64,000 nucleotides of DNA from G963668345 sp965226215 (GCA_965226215.1 CBDDCH010000001.1:310001-374000); one strand, 5' to 3'. Shown: positions 15,651 through 24,899, numbered from the stretch's first letter. Made by a program: numbers and translations. Notes: generated from the letters alone by a model not told the origin.

Positions 15651-16667
15651 TCATCCTTTCTCACCGCGGTCCTGCGTAAGGCTGCCGGCTCTTCCCATCC
15701 CAGCGATCTCCCACCACTTCGGGCCGGGCGGCTTCTCGAGCACCAGCGGCTTGAGGAACGCCACGGACTTCGCCAGGCCCTCCTCCACGTCGAAGTACTC
15801 ACTCTCCATCTCGACCGAGAGCACGTGGTCATAGCCGAGCAGGTGCAGGGTCGTAACGAACTCGCGCCAGGCCACCTCGTCGTGACCCCAGCCGGACAGC
15901 GTATACGTCCAAGGGCGTTCCGTGAGTTGCTCGTTGGGGATGGTGGCCATCATGCCGCGCAGCCGAACATTGTGCTGATGGATCAGGACGTCCTTGGCGT
16001 GGACGTGCTGGACCAGCGGACCAAGGTAGCGCAGCGCCTCGATCGGATCGATGCCCTGGTACCAAATGTGTGAAATGTCGAAGTTGCAGCCAACGACAGG
16101 TCCCAGTTCCTCATGCAATCTCTTCAGTGCGACCGGGTTGTGGATCAGATCGCCGCCGTGCATCTCGAAGCACAGCGTTACTCCGTGGTCGTGGGCGATC
16201 TTGCCGTGCTCCCGCCAGTAGGGGATCAGGCGCTTCTCCCACTGCCACTTGAGCGTGTCACGCAAAAAAGGCCACTCGGCAAATGTCACCCAGTTGGGGG
16301 CCGTGTCCCCCTCCGCGCCTTCCGGCAAACCCGCCAGCAGCGTAAGCCGCTTGATGCCGGCCAGCTCCATCAGCTTGCAAGTCTGCCGAAATTCGCGCGA
16401 GTATTCCTCGGCGACCGTCTTGTCGGGCAACAGCGGTGCGCCGTGGCCCCCGAGCGCACTGATCTCGAGGTCGTGACGGGCGAACGCTTCCAGCCAACGG
16501 TCAATTTCGCCCTTGTCCGCGAGGAGTTTCTCGACGTCGCAGAAGTTCCTGCCCCAGAGTCCGCACGCTCCGACCTCTACCGCCTGGAACCCCAGGTCGC
16601 GAGCATGCCGCAGGCCCTCCTCGAACTTGAACTGCATCAGGTTCTGTGAAATCACGCCTAGTTTCAC
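15651..16667 (-). CDS. Sugar phosphate isomerase/epimerase (TIM barrel)
   Basis: The protein begins KLGVISQNLMQFKFEEGLRHARDLGF and has the xylose-isomerase-like barrel motifs with likely metal ligands in LCFEMHGGD, CNFDISHIWYQG, QHVHAKD and LSVEMES. Members interconvert keto- and aldo-sugars or epimerise cyclitols. The ribosome site decides the start: AAAGGAG directly abuts an ATG (MSVKLG) but lies six bases before the GTG two codons later, so the GTG start (MKLG) is better; a paralogue at 39.1-40.0 kb also begins MKLG. A 25-residue tail after VLEKPPGPKWWE is longer than in the paralogue. The substrate is unknown. Confidence 0.85.
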   Translation of the reverse strand: MKLGVISQNLMQFKFEEGLRHARDLGFQAVEVGACGLWGRNFCDVEKLLADKGEIDRWLEAFARHDLEISALGGHGAPLLPDKTVAEEYSREFRQTCKLMELAGIKRLTLLAGLPEGAEGDTAPNWVTFAEWPFLRDTLKWQWEKRLIPYWREHGKIAHDHGVTLCFEMHGGDLIHNPVALKRLHEELGPVVGCNFDISHIWYQGIDPIEALRYLGPLVQHVHAKDVLIHQHNVRLRGMMATIPNEQLTERPWTYTLSGWGHDEVAWREFVTTLHLLGYDHVLSVEMESEYFDVEEGLAKSVAFLKPLVLEKPPGPKWWEIAGMGRAGSLTQDRGEKG

Positions 16668-16985
16668 GGACATCTCCTTTCGCGCGGAGACAAGGAATGG
16701 GAGTGGGTACGGCCGACTGCTTCGCGTTGTCTCATCAGGGTAGGGGGGAATGAAACCAACTCACCGATCCGAGGTTCGACGCAAATAAGACACTCGGGGT
16801 CTTCGGCCATGAGTTTGTCCACTGCCACAATACTTCCGACCGGCCGCGCCATGCAAGGTCACTCAACAGCTTTTACGCTGTGGTCTTTCGAAAAGTGTGT
16901 CTGAAATTGTGAGAAATGGAGCATCACTACTGGCTACCACGGCCCAAAGAGAGTAGAGAACGACAGTTTCGTCCCCGCTCATCCT
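16668..16985. other. Intergenic region
   Basis: About 300 bases without a convincing gene. A 62-codon minus-strand frame (MARPVGSIVAVDKLMAED...) ends at the start of the isomerase but has no recognisable domain. Confidence 0.4.
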
Positions 16986-18791
16986 TCAGTCCAATCGCAC
17001 AGTGGGCGGCCGGCGAACCCGAAACGACGGCTTGATTTCGCCCGGGACCGGCTGCCCGGGCAGCATACCACCGCAACGCTCGGCGTAGTAAGGTTCAAAG
17101 TCGTGCACACCCGCCACGATCTGCCCCGGCCCACGCTGCATGCCTACGTCTTCCACAGCCACAGCCGACACGTTCTGAAACGGTCGGAACTCAAACCAAG
17201 GCGTCGGTCTACCCCGCCGGCCCGGTGCTGCCTCGCTGGGGAGCTCCAAGACGAACGAACCGGGATCGATCCGCAGGTAGCGGCCCTGGAAATGCCACTG
17301 CTGTGAAACGAGCTGGGCTGGAGGAGTCTGGTCGCGCCCAAACGGTTGCGCTCGCAACCCGACGGTTCTCAACTGGCTCAGGGAGATTCCGGCCGGGGAG
17401 CCACGGAGCCTACTTTCCGCATAGACAAATTCCCGACCCAAGCGACGACCGCGCAAACTGAAATGATCGGGGGTGACTACGACGTTGACCTCTCCGTTCA
17501 CCGATGGGTAGCCGAAGGTTTCCCGACCGTCGAGAACATCGCCGCCGGGCGTCACGACGTGCGACAAAGAGTACCACAACAGCCGAGATCCCACCCGGCA
17601 TGAGGCGAGCAGCCATACTTCCTGAAACGGCTCGGGCGAGATATCACTTGCTTCGACGCGCATCCCCAAGATTCGCAACAGCGAACGCGGCGCGGTGCGG
17701 CAAGGAGGAGGAAGAATCTGCGCATGAATCGCCGGATCGATCGCCAGCCGGATATCGACCATCGCCATCGGACCGAGATCGATCTCCTTGCGGCTTTTGT
17801 ATCGCTTGGTCTCAGCGGCCGTCAGTTTGAACGCAGTTCGAGAATCGGGCCAGCCGTTCGGTCTCCAGGCCTTGCGGTTCCGAACAGGCCGGTCGTAGTT
17901 CAACAGCGCCCAAGGTTGAAACGACCTTTTGCGAACATCTTGTAGGAAGATCGACCGTGTACTTTCGAGGCGCCTCCGCAAATCGACGAGATCCCTCCCA
18001 CTGGTTTCGTGAAACGATGCGCCGAGGAACTCGCGCACGGGGAACTCGATATAGGGATCCAAGGCGGAAGGCTCGACCCACTCGAATTCAGTCTGGCTGA
18101 TATCGCACTCGAAGGGACGGTCGCCGCCTTTGGCCGATTCGAGGGGATACTCGTCGTCGCTGCCCTCCACCCGCCAGAGTTCGACGGGTCCTTCGTCGAG
18201 CATGCCTTTCGTCCACGCAGGATTCAGCCGATACCGAAAGACGAACGCTCCGTAGCCGGTCTCTCGCCATGAATAGAGTGGGTGGGCTAGGCGTTCTGTG
18301 GCGACAGTTTCAACTCGATGCACTAGCAGCCCGCGGCGACCAAACGATGCCTTGACGCGGTTTCCCTTGCGCTCAAGCTTTATGGCGCCGTCTTTAGCAT
18401 TGACTCCTGCAAGTTCTCGGCTGATGATGCGATGCCAGTCTTGGTTGATCGCAATCCCAGCCTGGAGCATTCCTCTCTGACCTTTGTACTTCGCTGTTAC
18501 GTGAACTCCGAAACACGATAAGCCTCCCGGACGGACGATGGTCTTTTCGTCGTCGGGTTGGGTGAGAGACAGGTAGTCCACCAAGACCTCGGCCACGTCG
18601 TCCGGCTCAAGCGGCGGCGGAAGCAGCCGCGCGATTCTTTTGGCATCCGTGCGGTAGCGTAGCGCCAGCCATGCAATCCGACTCCCGTTCGCGGCGAAGA
18701 CGGGCGACGCGCAAAGAGCCGCGAGGCCAAGGCTGCCCGCCGACGCTTGAAGAAGCCTCCGCCGTGTGATTCTTTTGTCTACGTTCCGCAA
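16986..18791 (-). CDS. Exported protein with two acetoacetate-decarboxylase-like domains
   Basis: A TTG start with GGAG seven bases upstream gives a protein with a twin-arginine signal (KRITRRRLLQASAGSLGLAAL). Residues about 38-300 and 345-590 are two ADC-like folds: each starts with an LP-rich segment (RIARLLPPPLEPDDVAEVLV; AQILPPPCRTAPRSLLRI). The usual GRE-x-G-x-PK, where the lysine forms the Schiff base, reads SRELAGVNAK in the first domain and GRETFGYPSVN in the second. The second has serine for lysine, so it is probably inactive as a decarboxylase; the first is displaced. A substrate-binding or other lyase-like role outside the cytoplasm is possible. The family assignment is from pattern, not alignment. 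Confidence 0.65.
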   Translation of the reverse strand: MRNVDKRITRRRLLQASAGSLGLAALCASPVFAANGSRIAWLALRYRTDAKRIARLLPPPLEPDDVAEVLVDYLSLTQPDDEKTIVRPGGLSCFGVHVTAKYKGQRGMLQAGIAINQDWHRIISRELAGVNAKDGAIKLERKGNRVKASFGRRGLLVHRVETVATERLAHPLYSWRETGYGAFVFRYRLNPAWTKGMLDEGPVELWRVEGSDDEYPLESAKGGDRPFECDISQTEFEWVEPSALDPYIEFPVREFLGASFHETSGRDLVDLRRRLESTRSIFLQDVRKRSFQPWALLNYDRPVRNRKAWRPNGWPDSRTAFKLTAAETKRYKSRKEIDLGPMAMVDIRLAIDPAIHAQILPPPCRTAPRSLLRILGMRVEASDISPEPFQEVWLLASCRVGSRLLWYSLSHVVTPGGDVLDGRETFGYPSVNGEVNVVVTPDHFSLRGRRLGREFVYAESRLRGSPAGISLSQLRTVGLRAQPFGRDQTPPAQLVSQQWHFQGRYLRIDPGSFVLELPSEAAPGRRGRPTPWFEFRPFQNVSAVAVEDVGMQRGPGQIVAGVHDFEPYYAERCGGMLPGQPVPGEIKPSFRVRRPPTVRLD

Positions 18792-19108
18792 TGGGTGGCT
18801 CCGTTTGGATCGTCGTGCAGCTCTCGTAGCTGCGCGGCAACTCCTCTGGCGCTTCTAGAAATGATAACCTCCACGGCCACCACCGGTATCCGCCTTGATT
18901 GCGACAAGAATTCCGCAAACAACTTCAAGGCGCGGCAGTATCAATCGGGACAAGTACTGAAAGACTCGCCGGGACGAACATTCCTGCCCGCTCGGCCGCT
19001 GGTCCGGCGCTTGACTCAGCGAAGGACCAGTTTTCCAATGGCCTGTGGGCGGAGCTTGTCGGCCGCCCGGAAAGCGTGCCCGTTCGCGTCCAAGCAGATC
19101 GACCCCTT
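18792..19108. other. Intergenic region between divergent genes
   Basis: This 320-base space separates two divergent genes. I see no coding sequence or repeat in it apart from the promoter at its right end. Confidence 0.4.
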
Positions 19109-19136
19109 TTGCCGCGTTGGCCAGCTGTCTTATAAT
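19109..19136 (+). promoter_or_regulatory. Sigma-70-type promoter with almost no leader
   Basis: TTGCCG (-35) and a perfect TATAAT (-10, 19131-19136) are 16 bases apart. The ATG of the next gene follows the -10 box after only 6 bases, where transcription itself would start, so the message is probably leaderless. Confidence 0.6.
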
Positions 19137-19142
19137 CGGGCT

Positions 19143-19469
19143 ATGCAAAAGTCTAGACTGATGCTGGTAACGTTGTGTTTGGCCGTAGTCGCGGCGATTC
19201 TGCCCGCCCAGCAGTTTGTAATCGACCTAGAGGTGGAGGTCGTCTCGGTGGATGTTGAGAACCGAAAGATGACCTTCGAGGACGAGGACGGGACACCCTA
19301 CGTTGGCGCGGTGGACGAAAAGACGAAGCTGAAGGCCAAGAAGAAAGTATTCCGCGGAAAACTGACGCTTGAGGACATCAAGAAGGGCGACAAAGTCAGG
19401 GTAAAGTTGAATCCCGAAGACAGCCGTCTCTTGGAAGTCCAGTTGCTCAAGCGGGCGGAGGCTTCCTAG
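19143..19469 (+). CDS. Small secreted protein of unknown function
   Basis: The 108-residue protein has a signal peptide (MQKSRLMLVTLCLAVVAAILPAQ) and a basic and acidic mature part with a likely OB- or SH3-like beta pattern: VEVVSVDVENRKMTFEDEDG, KLKAKKKVFRGKLTLEDIKKG and DKVRVKLNPEDSRLLEVQLLK. This resembles small periplasmic proteins of the DUF5666 type, in which a loop relates to ion binding, but I cannot assign it. The frame is open much further upstream; the ATG is chosen because of the promoter just before it and the signal peptide. It stands alone. Confidence 0.7.
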   Translation: MQKSRLMLVTLCLAVVAAILPAQQFVIDLEVEVVSVDVENRKMTFEDEDGTPYVGAVDEKTKLKAKKKVFRGKLTLEDIKKGDKVRVKLNPEDSRLLEVQLLKRAEAS

Positions 19470-19531
19470 CAGAATCCGACCCGAGTCCGGGACCGTGCCT
19501 CGGTTAGACACGGTTGATTGAGGCGGCTGGG

Positions 19532-19625
19532 AAAAATCGGGTACAGCCAGCCAATTCGCTTCAGGCTAAGTTGTTCGTTTCCAGGGCCGTGATGGGGAGC
19601 GAATTGGTGGCAGTCCCCGATTTTT
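19532..19625 (+). repeat. Repeat family A, core copy
   Basis: AAAAATCGGGTACAGCCAGC at the left and its imperfect reverse complement (GCAGTCCCCGATTTTT) at the right enclose CAATTCGCTTC / GAGCGAATTGG, giving a 94-base inverted-repeat element. Near-identical cores lie at 40053-40146 and 42808-42900. This copy lacks the outer CTAGCAG arms of the other two. Confidence 0.85.
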
Positions 19626-19648
19626 CCGCTCGGCGCGCGGAGCCGTGC

Positions 19649-19690
19649 TTGAACAGTACGTGGGAGCACGGCGAGCAAGCGCAACGCAGT
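19649..19690 (+). repeat. Repeat family B, partial copy
   Basis: TTGAACAGTACGTGGGAGCA then CGGCGAGCAAGCGCAACGCAGT. Fuller copies are at 31961-32082 (same orientation) and 40230-40342 (opposite). It directly follows a family A copy, as at 40 kb. Confidence 0.65.
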
Positions 19691-19744
19691 GATGGCGGGC
19701 CTATGGTGTGCTTGGACCACCAGTTGGTGAGAAAAGCCGGCTAA

Positions 19745-20332
19745 TCAAGACCCGGCGAGCGGGGAGTGGGCGTCCTCGAAAACCTTGCCATCTTCCCCAA
19801 CACGCACGACGCGGCTGAAGCCTTCTTCCGGGGTCGGGGTCTCGAGCTTGGTGGCCATTTCCCGCATTACGCTTTCCGGGACTTGGCGTGAGCGGTCGCG
19901 GTTGCGTTCGAGACAAACCGCAAGGGGCACGTCGAAGAACAGCGCCTCGATGGAACAGTTGCGGCGTTGCGCGATCTCGATGAAGTCGCGCCGCTGTTCT
20001 CGGACAAGATTAGTCGCATCAATGTAGGTAAGCGGTCGATTCAAGTCGAGCCGGACTTCCAGTAAGTAGCGAAGGGCCCGGAAGATGTCTGCTTGGAAGT
20101 GCTGTTCGTCCTCGTTGTCAGCCAGTGTGACCCGAAGCTGGTCGCTTGACAGGGGCATGATCGACTGTTTCCGGAACCAGGCGGACTTGCCCGATCCAGG
20201 TAAGCCGATGGCCAGGACGATGCGTAGCGGCTTCTCGGGGGCGGGCCTTTGCAGCTGGTCCGGTGGGCGGGGCTGGCCGGGCCCGTGGCGCGCTTCGCCT
20301 GAGGCTGTGCTGTCGGGAGTTTGGTCGCTCAC
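19745..20332 (-). CDS. P-loop kinase-like ATPase (polynucleotide kinase/Zeta-toxin type)
   Basis: After a proline-rich 35-residue leader the protein has a Walker A motif, IGLPGSGKSAWF, then SSDQLRVTL, YIDATNLVREQRRDFI and FDVPLAVCLERNRDR. The order (P-loop, SSD, ATN, PLxxCLxRN) matches T4 polynucleotide-kinase-like and related small-molecule kinases. These phosphorylate nucleic acid ends or metabolites; the substrate is unknown. A GTG start overlaps the acyl-CoA dehydrogenase stop (GTGA), so the two are translationally coupled, which ties it to fatty acid oxidation or to acyl substrates by context only. Confidence 0.75.
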   Translation of the reverse strand: MSDQTPDSTASGEARHGPGQPRPPDQLQRPAPEKPLRIVLAIGLPGSGKSAWFRKQSIMPLSSDQLRVTLADNEDEQHFQADIFRALRYLLEVRLDLNRPLTYIDATNLVREQRRDFIEIAQRRNCSIEALFFDVPLAVCLERNRDRSRQVPESVMREMATKLETPTPEEGFSRVVRVGEDGKVFEDAHSPLAGS

Positions 20333-22125
20333 ACCAGGAACTTTTCGGCGGTCAAAAGTCGCTTGGCCACGTCTCGCCGTTTTCTGATTGAGTTAATAGC
20401 TTTGAATTTAGTGAGTTGATGAAGAAACGATAAGTATTGGATAAGATCCTCACCCGAGCAACAGGCCGTCAGAACTGCCTTGGCGCTGTCCCCGATCTGC
20501 CCCATGCTGTTTCGGATGAGCAGGCGCGTGATGTCGAGAGCCTGCTTGCCTTGTCCCGTAGCTAAGAGCTTTTCGCTCCGCAATAGAGCCGATTCCATGC
20601 CGTAGACGGCAGCGACGATATCGCTGAGCGCCGCCGTCAGCTCCTGCTCGTTTCGCAGCTCGTCTCCGAAATGCTGGTGCGCCAAGCCGGCGCAAACCAG
20701 CGCAACTCTCTTGGCTCGTGAAAGAAGATGCTTTTCCTCGCCCAGAGGTTCGTCAGGGGAAACTGGAATTGCCGAGGGTGCTTCGCCTACCTGTTGCATC
20801 GCTTCCTGGATGGCCGGAGTGAGCGCTAGCCGGCCATGCGCGCCGCGCTTCAAGAGCATGCCGGCCGTCAGCAGACGATTGATTTCGTTCGTTCCCTCGA
20901 AGATTCGATTGATGCGCGAGTCTCGGTAGGCCCGCTCGACGGCATAGTCTTGGTGGAAGCCATAGCCGCCGTGGATCTGTACGCCCTCGTCGACGATGTA
21001 GTCGAGCGCTTCGGAGGCGTTCACTTTGGCGATCGAGCATTCGACGGCATATTCTTCGACACACATCAGGGCTTTCTGCGCGGCTTGATCTTCCTGCCAC
21101 GAGACCTGAGTGAGCCGCGAGTCGATCAGACCACAAGTGCGGTAGACAATCGACTCCATTTCGTAGAGCCGTATCGCCATCTGGGCAAGCTTGTGCTTGA
21201 TGAGACCGAAATCCGCGATGGGTTGCCCGAACGCCTTTCGCTGCTTGGCATAGCGGATCGACTCGGCGAGGACGTCTTTGCCACCGCCGATGCAAGCCGC
21301 CGCGAGCTTCAGGCGGCCGAGGTTGAGGATGTTGAAGGCTATGACGTGGCCGCGGCCGATCTCGCCGAGAACGTTTTCAATCGGGACGGCGACATTCGTC
21401 AGAACCAAAGGCGTCGTCGAGCTGCCCTTGATCCCCATCTTTTTTTCTTCGGCGCCAGGCTGCACTCCCTTGGTGCTGCGTTCAACGAGGAAAGCGGTAA
21501 ACTTCTCGCCGTCGACCTTGGCGAAAACCGTGTAGAGGTCCGCGATGCCGCCGTTCGAAATCCACATCTTCTCGCCGTTGAGGATGTAGTGTTTACCGTC
21601 GGGCGAAAGATCCGCTCTCGTTCGGGCCGCGAGGGCGTCGCTGCCGGCGTGGGATTCGCTGAGGCAATAGGCCGCTACCCATTCGCCGGTGACGAGTCGT
21701 GGCAAGTAGTGCTGCTTTTGATGCTCCGTCCCAAAAAACACCAGGGGTAGAGTCCCGATTCCCGAGTGAGCGCCGTGGGTGGTCGAGAAGGACGCGTAGC
21801 GGCCCATGCGCTCGTCAACAATGACGGAAGTGGTCAAGTCCATCTCCGAACCGGCGTATTCTTCCGGGACGAGCACGCCCAAAAGCCCAAGTTGCCCTGA
21901 CTGCGCCATCAGGCTACGAGCTAGGCCAGGCTTTTGGTTTTCGTATTCTTCCACGTGGGGGAAGACCTCTTCGTTCATGAAGCGGTCGGCGGTAGCGGCG
22001 ATTTGGCGCTGTTCTTCGGTGAAATCCCCAGGCGTTAAGACGTCGGGTGGAGCGACGTCTTCAAGGAGGAAACCGCCCCCGGCGGGCGGCGCTACACCGG
22101 CTGAGCTGGAAGTCGTGGCGGACAC
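20329..22125 (-). CDS. Acyl-CoA dehydrogenase with C-terminal extension
   Basis: The FAD enzyme that makes the first double bond in beta-oxidation. Motifs: LSESHAGSDALAART, KMWISNGGIADLYTVFA, DYIVDEGVQIHGGYGF and RIFEGTNEINRLL, where the glutamate is the catalytic base. At 598 residues it is about 200 longer than short-chain enzymes; the extra C-terminal helical part resembles very-long-chain (ACAD9/VLCAD-like) members. A GTG start lies three bases after the thiolase stop, so the two are one operon. Long-chain substrate preference is an inference. Confidence 0.92.
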   Translation of the reverse strand: MSATTSSSAGVAPPAGGGFLLEDVAPPDVLTPGDFTEEQRQIAATADRFMNEEVFPHVEEYENQKPGLARSLMAQSGQLGLLGVLVPEEYAGSEMDLTTSVIVDERMGRYASFSTTHGAHSGIGTLPLVFFGTEHQKQHYLPRLVTGEWVAAYCLSESHAGSDALAARTRADLSPDGKHYILNGEKMWISNGGIADLYTVFAKVDGEKFTAFLVERSTKGVQPGAEEKKMGIKGSSTTPLVLTNVAVPIENVLGEIGRGHVIAFNILNLGRLKLAAACIGGGKDVLAESIRYAKQRKAFGQPIADFGLIKHKLAQMAIRLYEMESIVYRTCGLIDSRLTQVSWQEDQAAQKALMCVEEYAVECSIAKVNASEALDYIVDEGVQIHGGYGFHQDYAVERAYRDSRINRIFEGTNEINRLLTAGMLLKRGAHGRLALTPAIQEAMQQVGEAPSAIPVSPDEPLGEEKHLLSRAKRVALVCAGLAHQHFGDELRNEQELTAALSDIVAAVYGMESALLRSEKLLATGQGKQALDITRLLIRNSMGQIGDSAKAVLTACCSGEDLIQYLSFLHQLTKFKAINSIRKRRDVAKRLLTAEKFLV

Positions 22126-22128
22126 GAA

Positions 22129-23307
22129 TTAGCTGATTCTCTCGAAGATTCCAGCCGCCCCTTGTCCGCCGCCGACGCACATCGTGACCATGCCGTAACG
22201 GACCTGGCGGCGCTGCATCTCGTGCAAGAGGGAGGCGGTAAGCTTCGCTCCGGTTGCCCCTAGGGGATGGCCGAGGGCGACCGCGCCTCCGTTAACGTTC
22301 GTGATTTCGGGATTGAGTCCGGCCAGCCGCATCACGGCCAGCGCTTGCCCGGCGAACGCTTCGTTCAATTCGATGAGATCGATGTCAGCTAACTTGAGAC
22401 CTGCCAAAGCCAGTGCCTTCGGGATGGCCACAACCGGACCGACGCCCATGATCTCCGGGGGGACACCGGCTGTGGCGAAGCTGACGAAGCGAGCCAAGGG
22501 TTTGAGGCCGAGCTGCCGGGCTTTCGTGGCCGACATGACGAGCGCGGCGCCGGCGCCGTCGCTGGTCTGGGAAGAGTTGCCGGCTGTCACGGAGCCTCGA
22601 ACATGAAATACGGGCTTCAATGTCGCTAGTTTCTCGAGACTGGTGTCGGGACGAATCCCCTCGTCCCGCTCAAAGCGTACCGTTTGGGTCTTGGCGCTGC
22701 CGTTGTCGACCGTGTTGAAGTTCACGTCCAGGGGGACCAACTCGTCGTCGAATTTTCCGTCCCGCTGGGCCGCGAGCGCCTTCATGTGACTACCGTAAGC
22801 AAACTCGTCTTGTAGCTCTCGTGGAACCTTGTATCTCGCGACAACTTTTTCCGCCGTCAACCCCATGTTGATGTAGACCTGAGGTAGGGTCTCCATAAGG
22901 GTCGGGTTGGGAGCCATCTTGTGACCGGCTCTCGGGATCAGGCTCATCGATTCGGCGCCACCCGCGATGATAACTTCCGCACCGCCGGCGCGAATGCGTT
23001 CGGCGGCCAGGGCAATGGATTGCAGACCCGAGCTACAGAATCGATTGATCGTCATGCCGGGGACGGAATCCGGTAGGTCCGCTCGCAGGGCCGCGATGCG
23101 ACCGATATTCATCCCTTGTTCGGCTTCCGGCATGGCGCAGCCTAAGATCACATCATCAACCTCGGCCGAAGCGATCTCGGGAGTCCTCTCGAGCAGCTCC
23201 CGGATGACGGTGGCCGCCATGTCATCGGGTCGAGTGGTCCGCAGGGTGCCGCGGGGCGCTTTACCCACGGGCGTCCGCAAAGCGTTAAAGACGACTGCTT
23301 CTTCCAT
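22129..23307 (-). CDS. Acetyl-CoA C-acyltransferase (thiolase)
   Basis: The last step of beta-oxidation, or the reverse condensation. The acylated cysteine is in INRFCSSGLQSIALAAERI, and the two other catalytic residues in GGAVALGHPLGATGA (histidine) and MVTMCVGGGQGAAGIFE (cysteine). Its 392 residues are normal for FadA-type thiolases, and PVGKAPRGTLR near the N-terminus fits degradative members. A GGAGG lies 11 bases before the ATG. It heads the operon with the acyl-CoA dehydrogenase and the kinase; no fadB-type gene is present here. Confidence 0.93.
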   Translation of the reverse strand: MEEAVVFNALRTPVGKAPRGTLRTTRPDDMAATVIRELLERTPEIASAEVDDVILGCAMPEAEQGMNIGRIAALRADLPDSVPGMTINRFCSSGLQSIALAAERIRAGGAEVIIAGGAESMSLIPRAGHKMAPNPTLMETLPQVYINMGLTAEKVVARYKVPRELQDEFAYGSHMKALAAQRDGKFDDELVPLDVNFNTVDNGSAKTQTVRFERDEGIRPDTSLEKLATLKPVFHVRGSVTAGNSSQTSDGAGAALVMSATKARQLGLKPLARFVSFATAGVPPEIMGVGPVVAIPKALALAGLKLADIDLIELNEAFAGQALAVMRLAGLNPEITNVNGGAVALGHPLGATGAKLTASLLHEMQRRQVRYGMVTMCVGGGQGAAGIFERIS

Positions 23308-23411
23308 CAGGGGTGGTGCCTCCTCACGATTCTTGACGAGAGTGCTGGGCCCTTACCTTTCACTCTACAATGGCCCGACGTGACCCGCAGCATCAAGTGT
23401 GGCCGCATCGA

Positions 23412-24899
23412 TCAACCCGATGCGTTCTCTCGGCCAAGCTGTTGCGCTTTGGCCACTAGTGACGACCTTAGGTTGTATAGGCCCTCCTCCAAGCCGACGC
23501 GATAGCGACTAGGCCCTGCAAGCTTCTTGATCCCCTCGTCGAGTCGGGAGAGCTGTTGCCGGCAATACGCTCGGATCTCCTCGATCGGCGGAGATTTGTA
23601 CACGCTGGTTCCTTGACGAAAGACGGGCTTGAGGAGTTCCTCCGGTTGGGAATCGGGACTGACCACGTAGCGAGAATCTGGGTCAGCAAGGTCCACGAGG
23701 GTCCACGAACCTGTTGGGGCTTCCTCTTCGTTGTAGATGGCGTCCGCCACGAAGCGGCCCTGCTTGCTAAAGCGTCGCACCCCCAAGATGCCTGGGTTCG
23801 ACACTTTGGCCGGCTCTTCCGACAGCTTTAGCTTGTACTGCCAGGCACCCCCGGCCTTTCGCAGAGCCGACAATTTGTAGACGCCGCCCAGCGCCGGCTC
23901 GTCGTAGGCCGTGGCGAGCCTGGTGCCGACTCCCCAGACATCAACATGTGCGCCTCGTTTGTTGAGGCCGGCGATCACGTGTTCGTCCAAATCGCTTGAG
24001 GCAACGATCACTGCCTTGGGGAAACCGGCGTCGTCGAGCATCTGGCGGGCTTTGACGCTGAGAGAGGCGAGGTCGCCCGAGTCGAGACGAATCCCGACCA
24101 TTTCGTGGCCCTGCTCGCGCAACCGCTTGCCGGCGCGAATGGCTAGTCGAACGCCGTTGACCGTGTCGTAGGTGTCCACTAAGAACAAGCAGTTGTTAGG
24201 CATCGCGCCGGCATAGGTTTGGAAGGCTTCTTCTTCCGCGGCAAACGACATCACCCAACTATGGGCATGGGTGCCGCGGACGGGAATCCCCAGCAGCTTG
24301 CCGGCCAGCGTGTTCGACGTTCCCTCGCAACCGCCGACGTAAGCGGCGCGCGTGGCGGCTAGCCCGCCGTCAATCCCCTGGGCCCGGCGAAGACCAAACT
24401 CTAGAACAGGTTTTTCTCCCGCTGCGATCACAACTCGGGCGGCCTTAGTAGCAATCAGGGTTTGAAAATTGACGATGTTCAGCAGCGCCGTTTCGAGAAG
24501 TTGGCACTCGATCAAGGGTCCACGGACGCGCAGCAGAGGTTCGTCGGGAAAGACCACCGTCCCTTCTGGGATCGCGTCAATGTCGCAAGACAACTTGAGG
24601 TTGCCGAGATGTTCGAGGAACGCCTTTTCGAACAACGGCTTTCCGTCGTTGCCCCGGAGCGTCTGAAGGTATTCGCGGTCAGTTTCGTCGAAGCAGAATT
24701 CTTCCAGGAAATCAACCGCCGGTCCCAGGCCACAAGCAACCGTGAACCCGCTTCCGAAAGGGTGCCTTCGAAAAGTGAGATGAAAAACGGCTTCGTGATC
24801 GGCCATGCCAGACTTCCAATAACCGCAAGCCATCGTTAGTTGGTAGAGATCGGCCAGAAGGCCGAGAGACCGTCCAAGGGATGAGGATCTCTGAGTCAT
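23412..24899 (-). CDS. pncB: Nicotinate phosphoribosyltransferase
   Basis: The enzyme attaches ribose phosphate to nicotinate in NAD salvage. Family signs: LYQLTMACGYWKSG at the start, VLEFGLRRAQGIDGG, GTHAHSWVMSF, IRLDSGDLASLSVKARQML, and DVWGVGTRLATAYDEPALGGVYKL. The 495 residues match the long bacterial form. A promoter can be seen just upstream (TTGACG, 16 bases, TAGAAT). The gene is separated from the fatty acid genes by about 100 bases and likely has its own transcript. Confidence 0.93.
   Translation of the reverse strand: MTQRSSSLGRSLGLLADLYQLTMACGYWKSGMADHEAVFHLTFRRHPFGSGFTVACGLGPAVDFLEEFCFDETDREYLQTLRGNDGKPLFEKAFLEHLGNLKLSCDIDAIPEGTVVFPDEPLLRVRGPLIECQLLETALLNIVNFQTLIATKAARVVIAAGEKPVLEFGLRRAQGIDGGLAATRAAYVGGCEGTSNTLAGKLLGIPVRGTHAHSWVMSFAAEEEAFQTYAGAMPNNCLFLVDTYDTVNGVRLAIRAGKRLREQGHEMVGIRLDSGDLASLSVKARQMLDDAGFPKAVIVASSDLDEHVIAGLNKRGAHVDVWGVGTRLATAYDEPALGGVYKLSALRKAGGAWQYKLKLSEEPAKVSNPGILGVRRFSKQGRFVADAIYNEEEAPTGSWTLVDLADPDSRYVVSPDSQPEELLKPVFRQGTSVYKSPPIEEIRAYCRQQLSRLDEGIKKLAGPSRYRVGLEEGLYNLRSSLVAKAQQLGRENASG

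Noticed and set aside
16664..16852. A 62-codon minus-strand frame as a small gene upstream of the isomerase
   Set aside because: No domain, no signal, no ribosome site, and it runs into the start of the isomerase gene.
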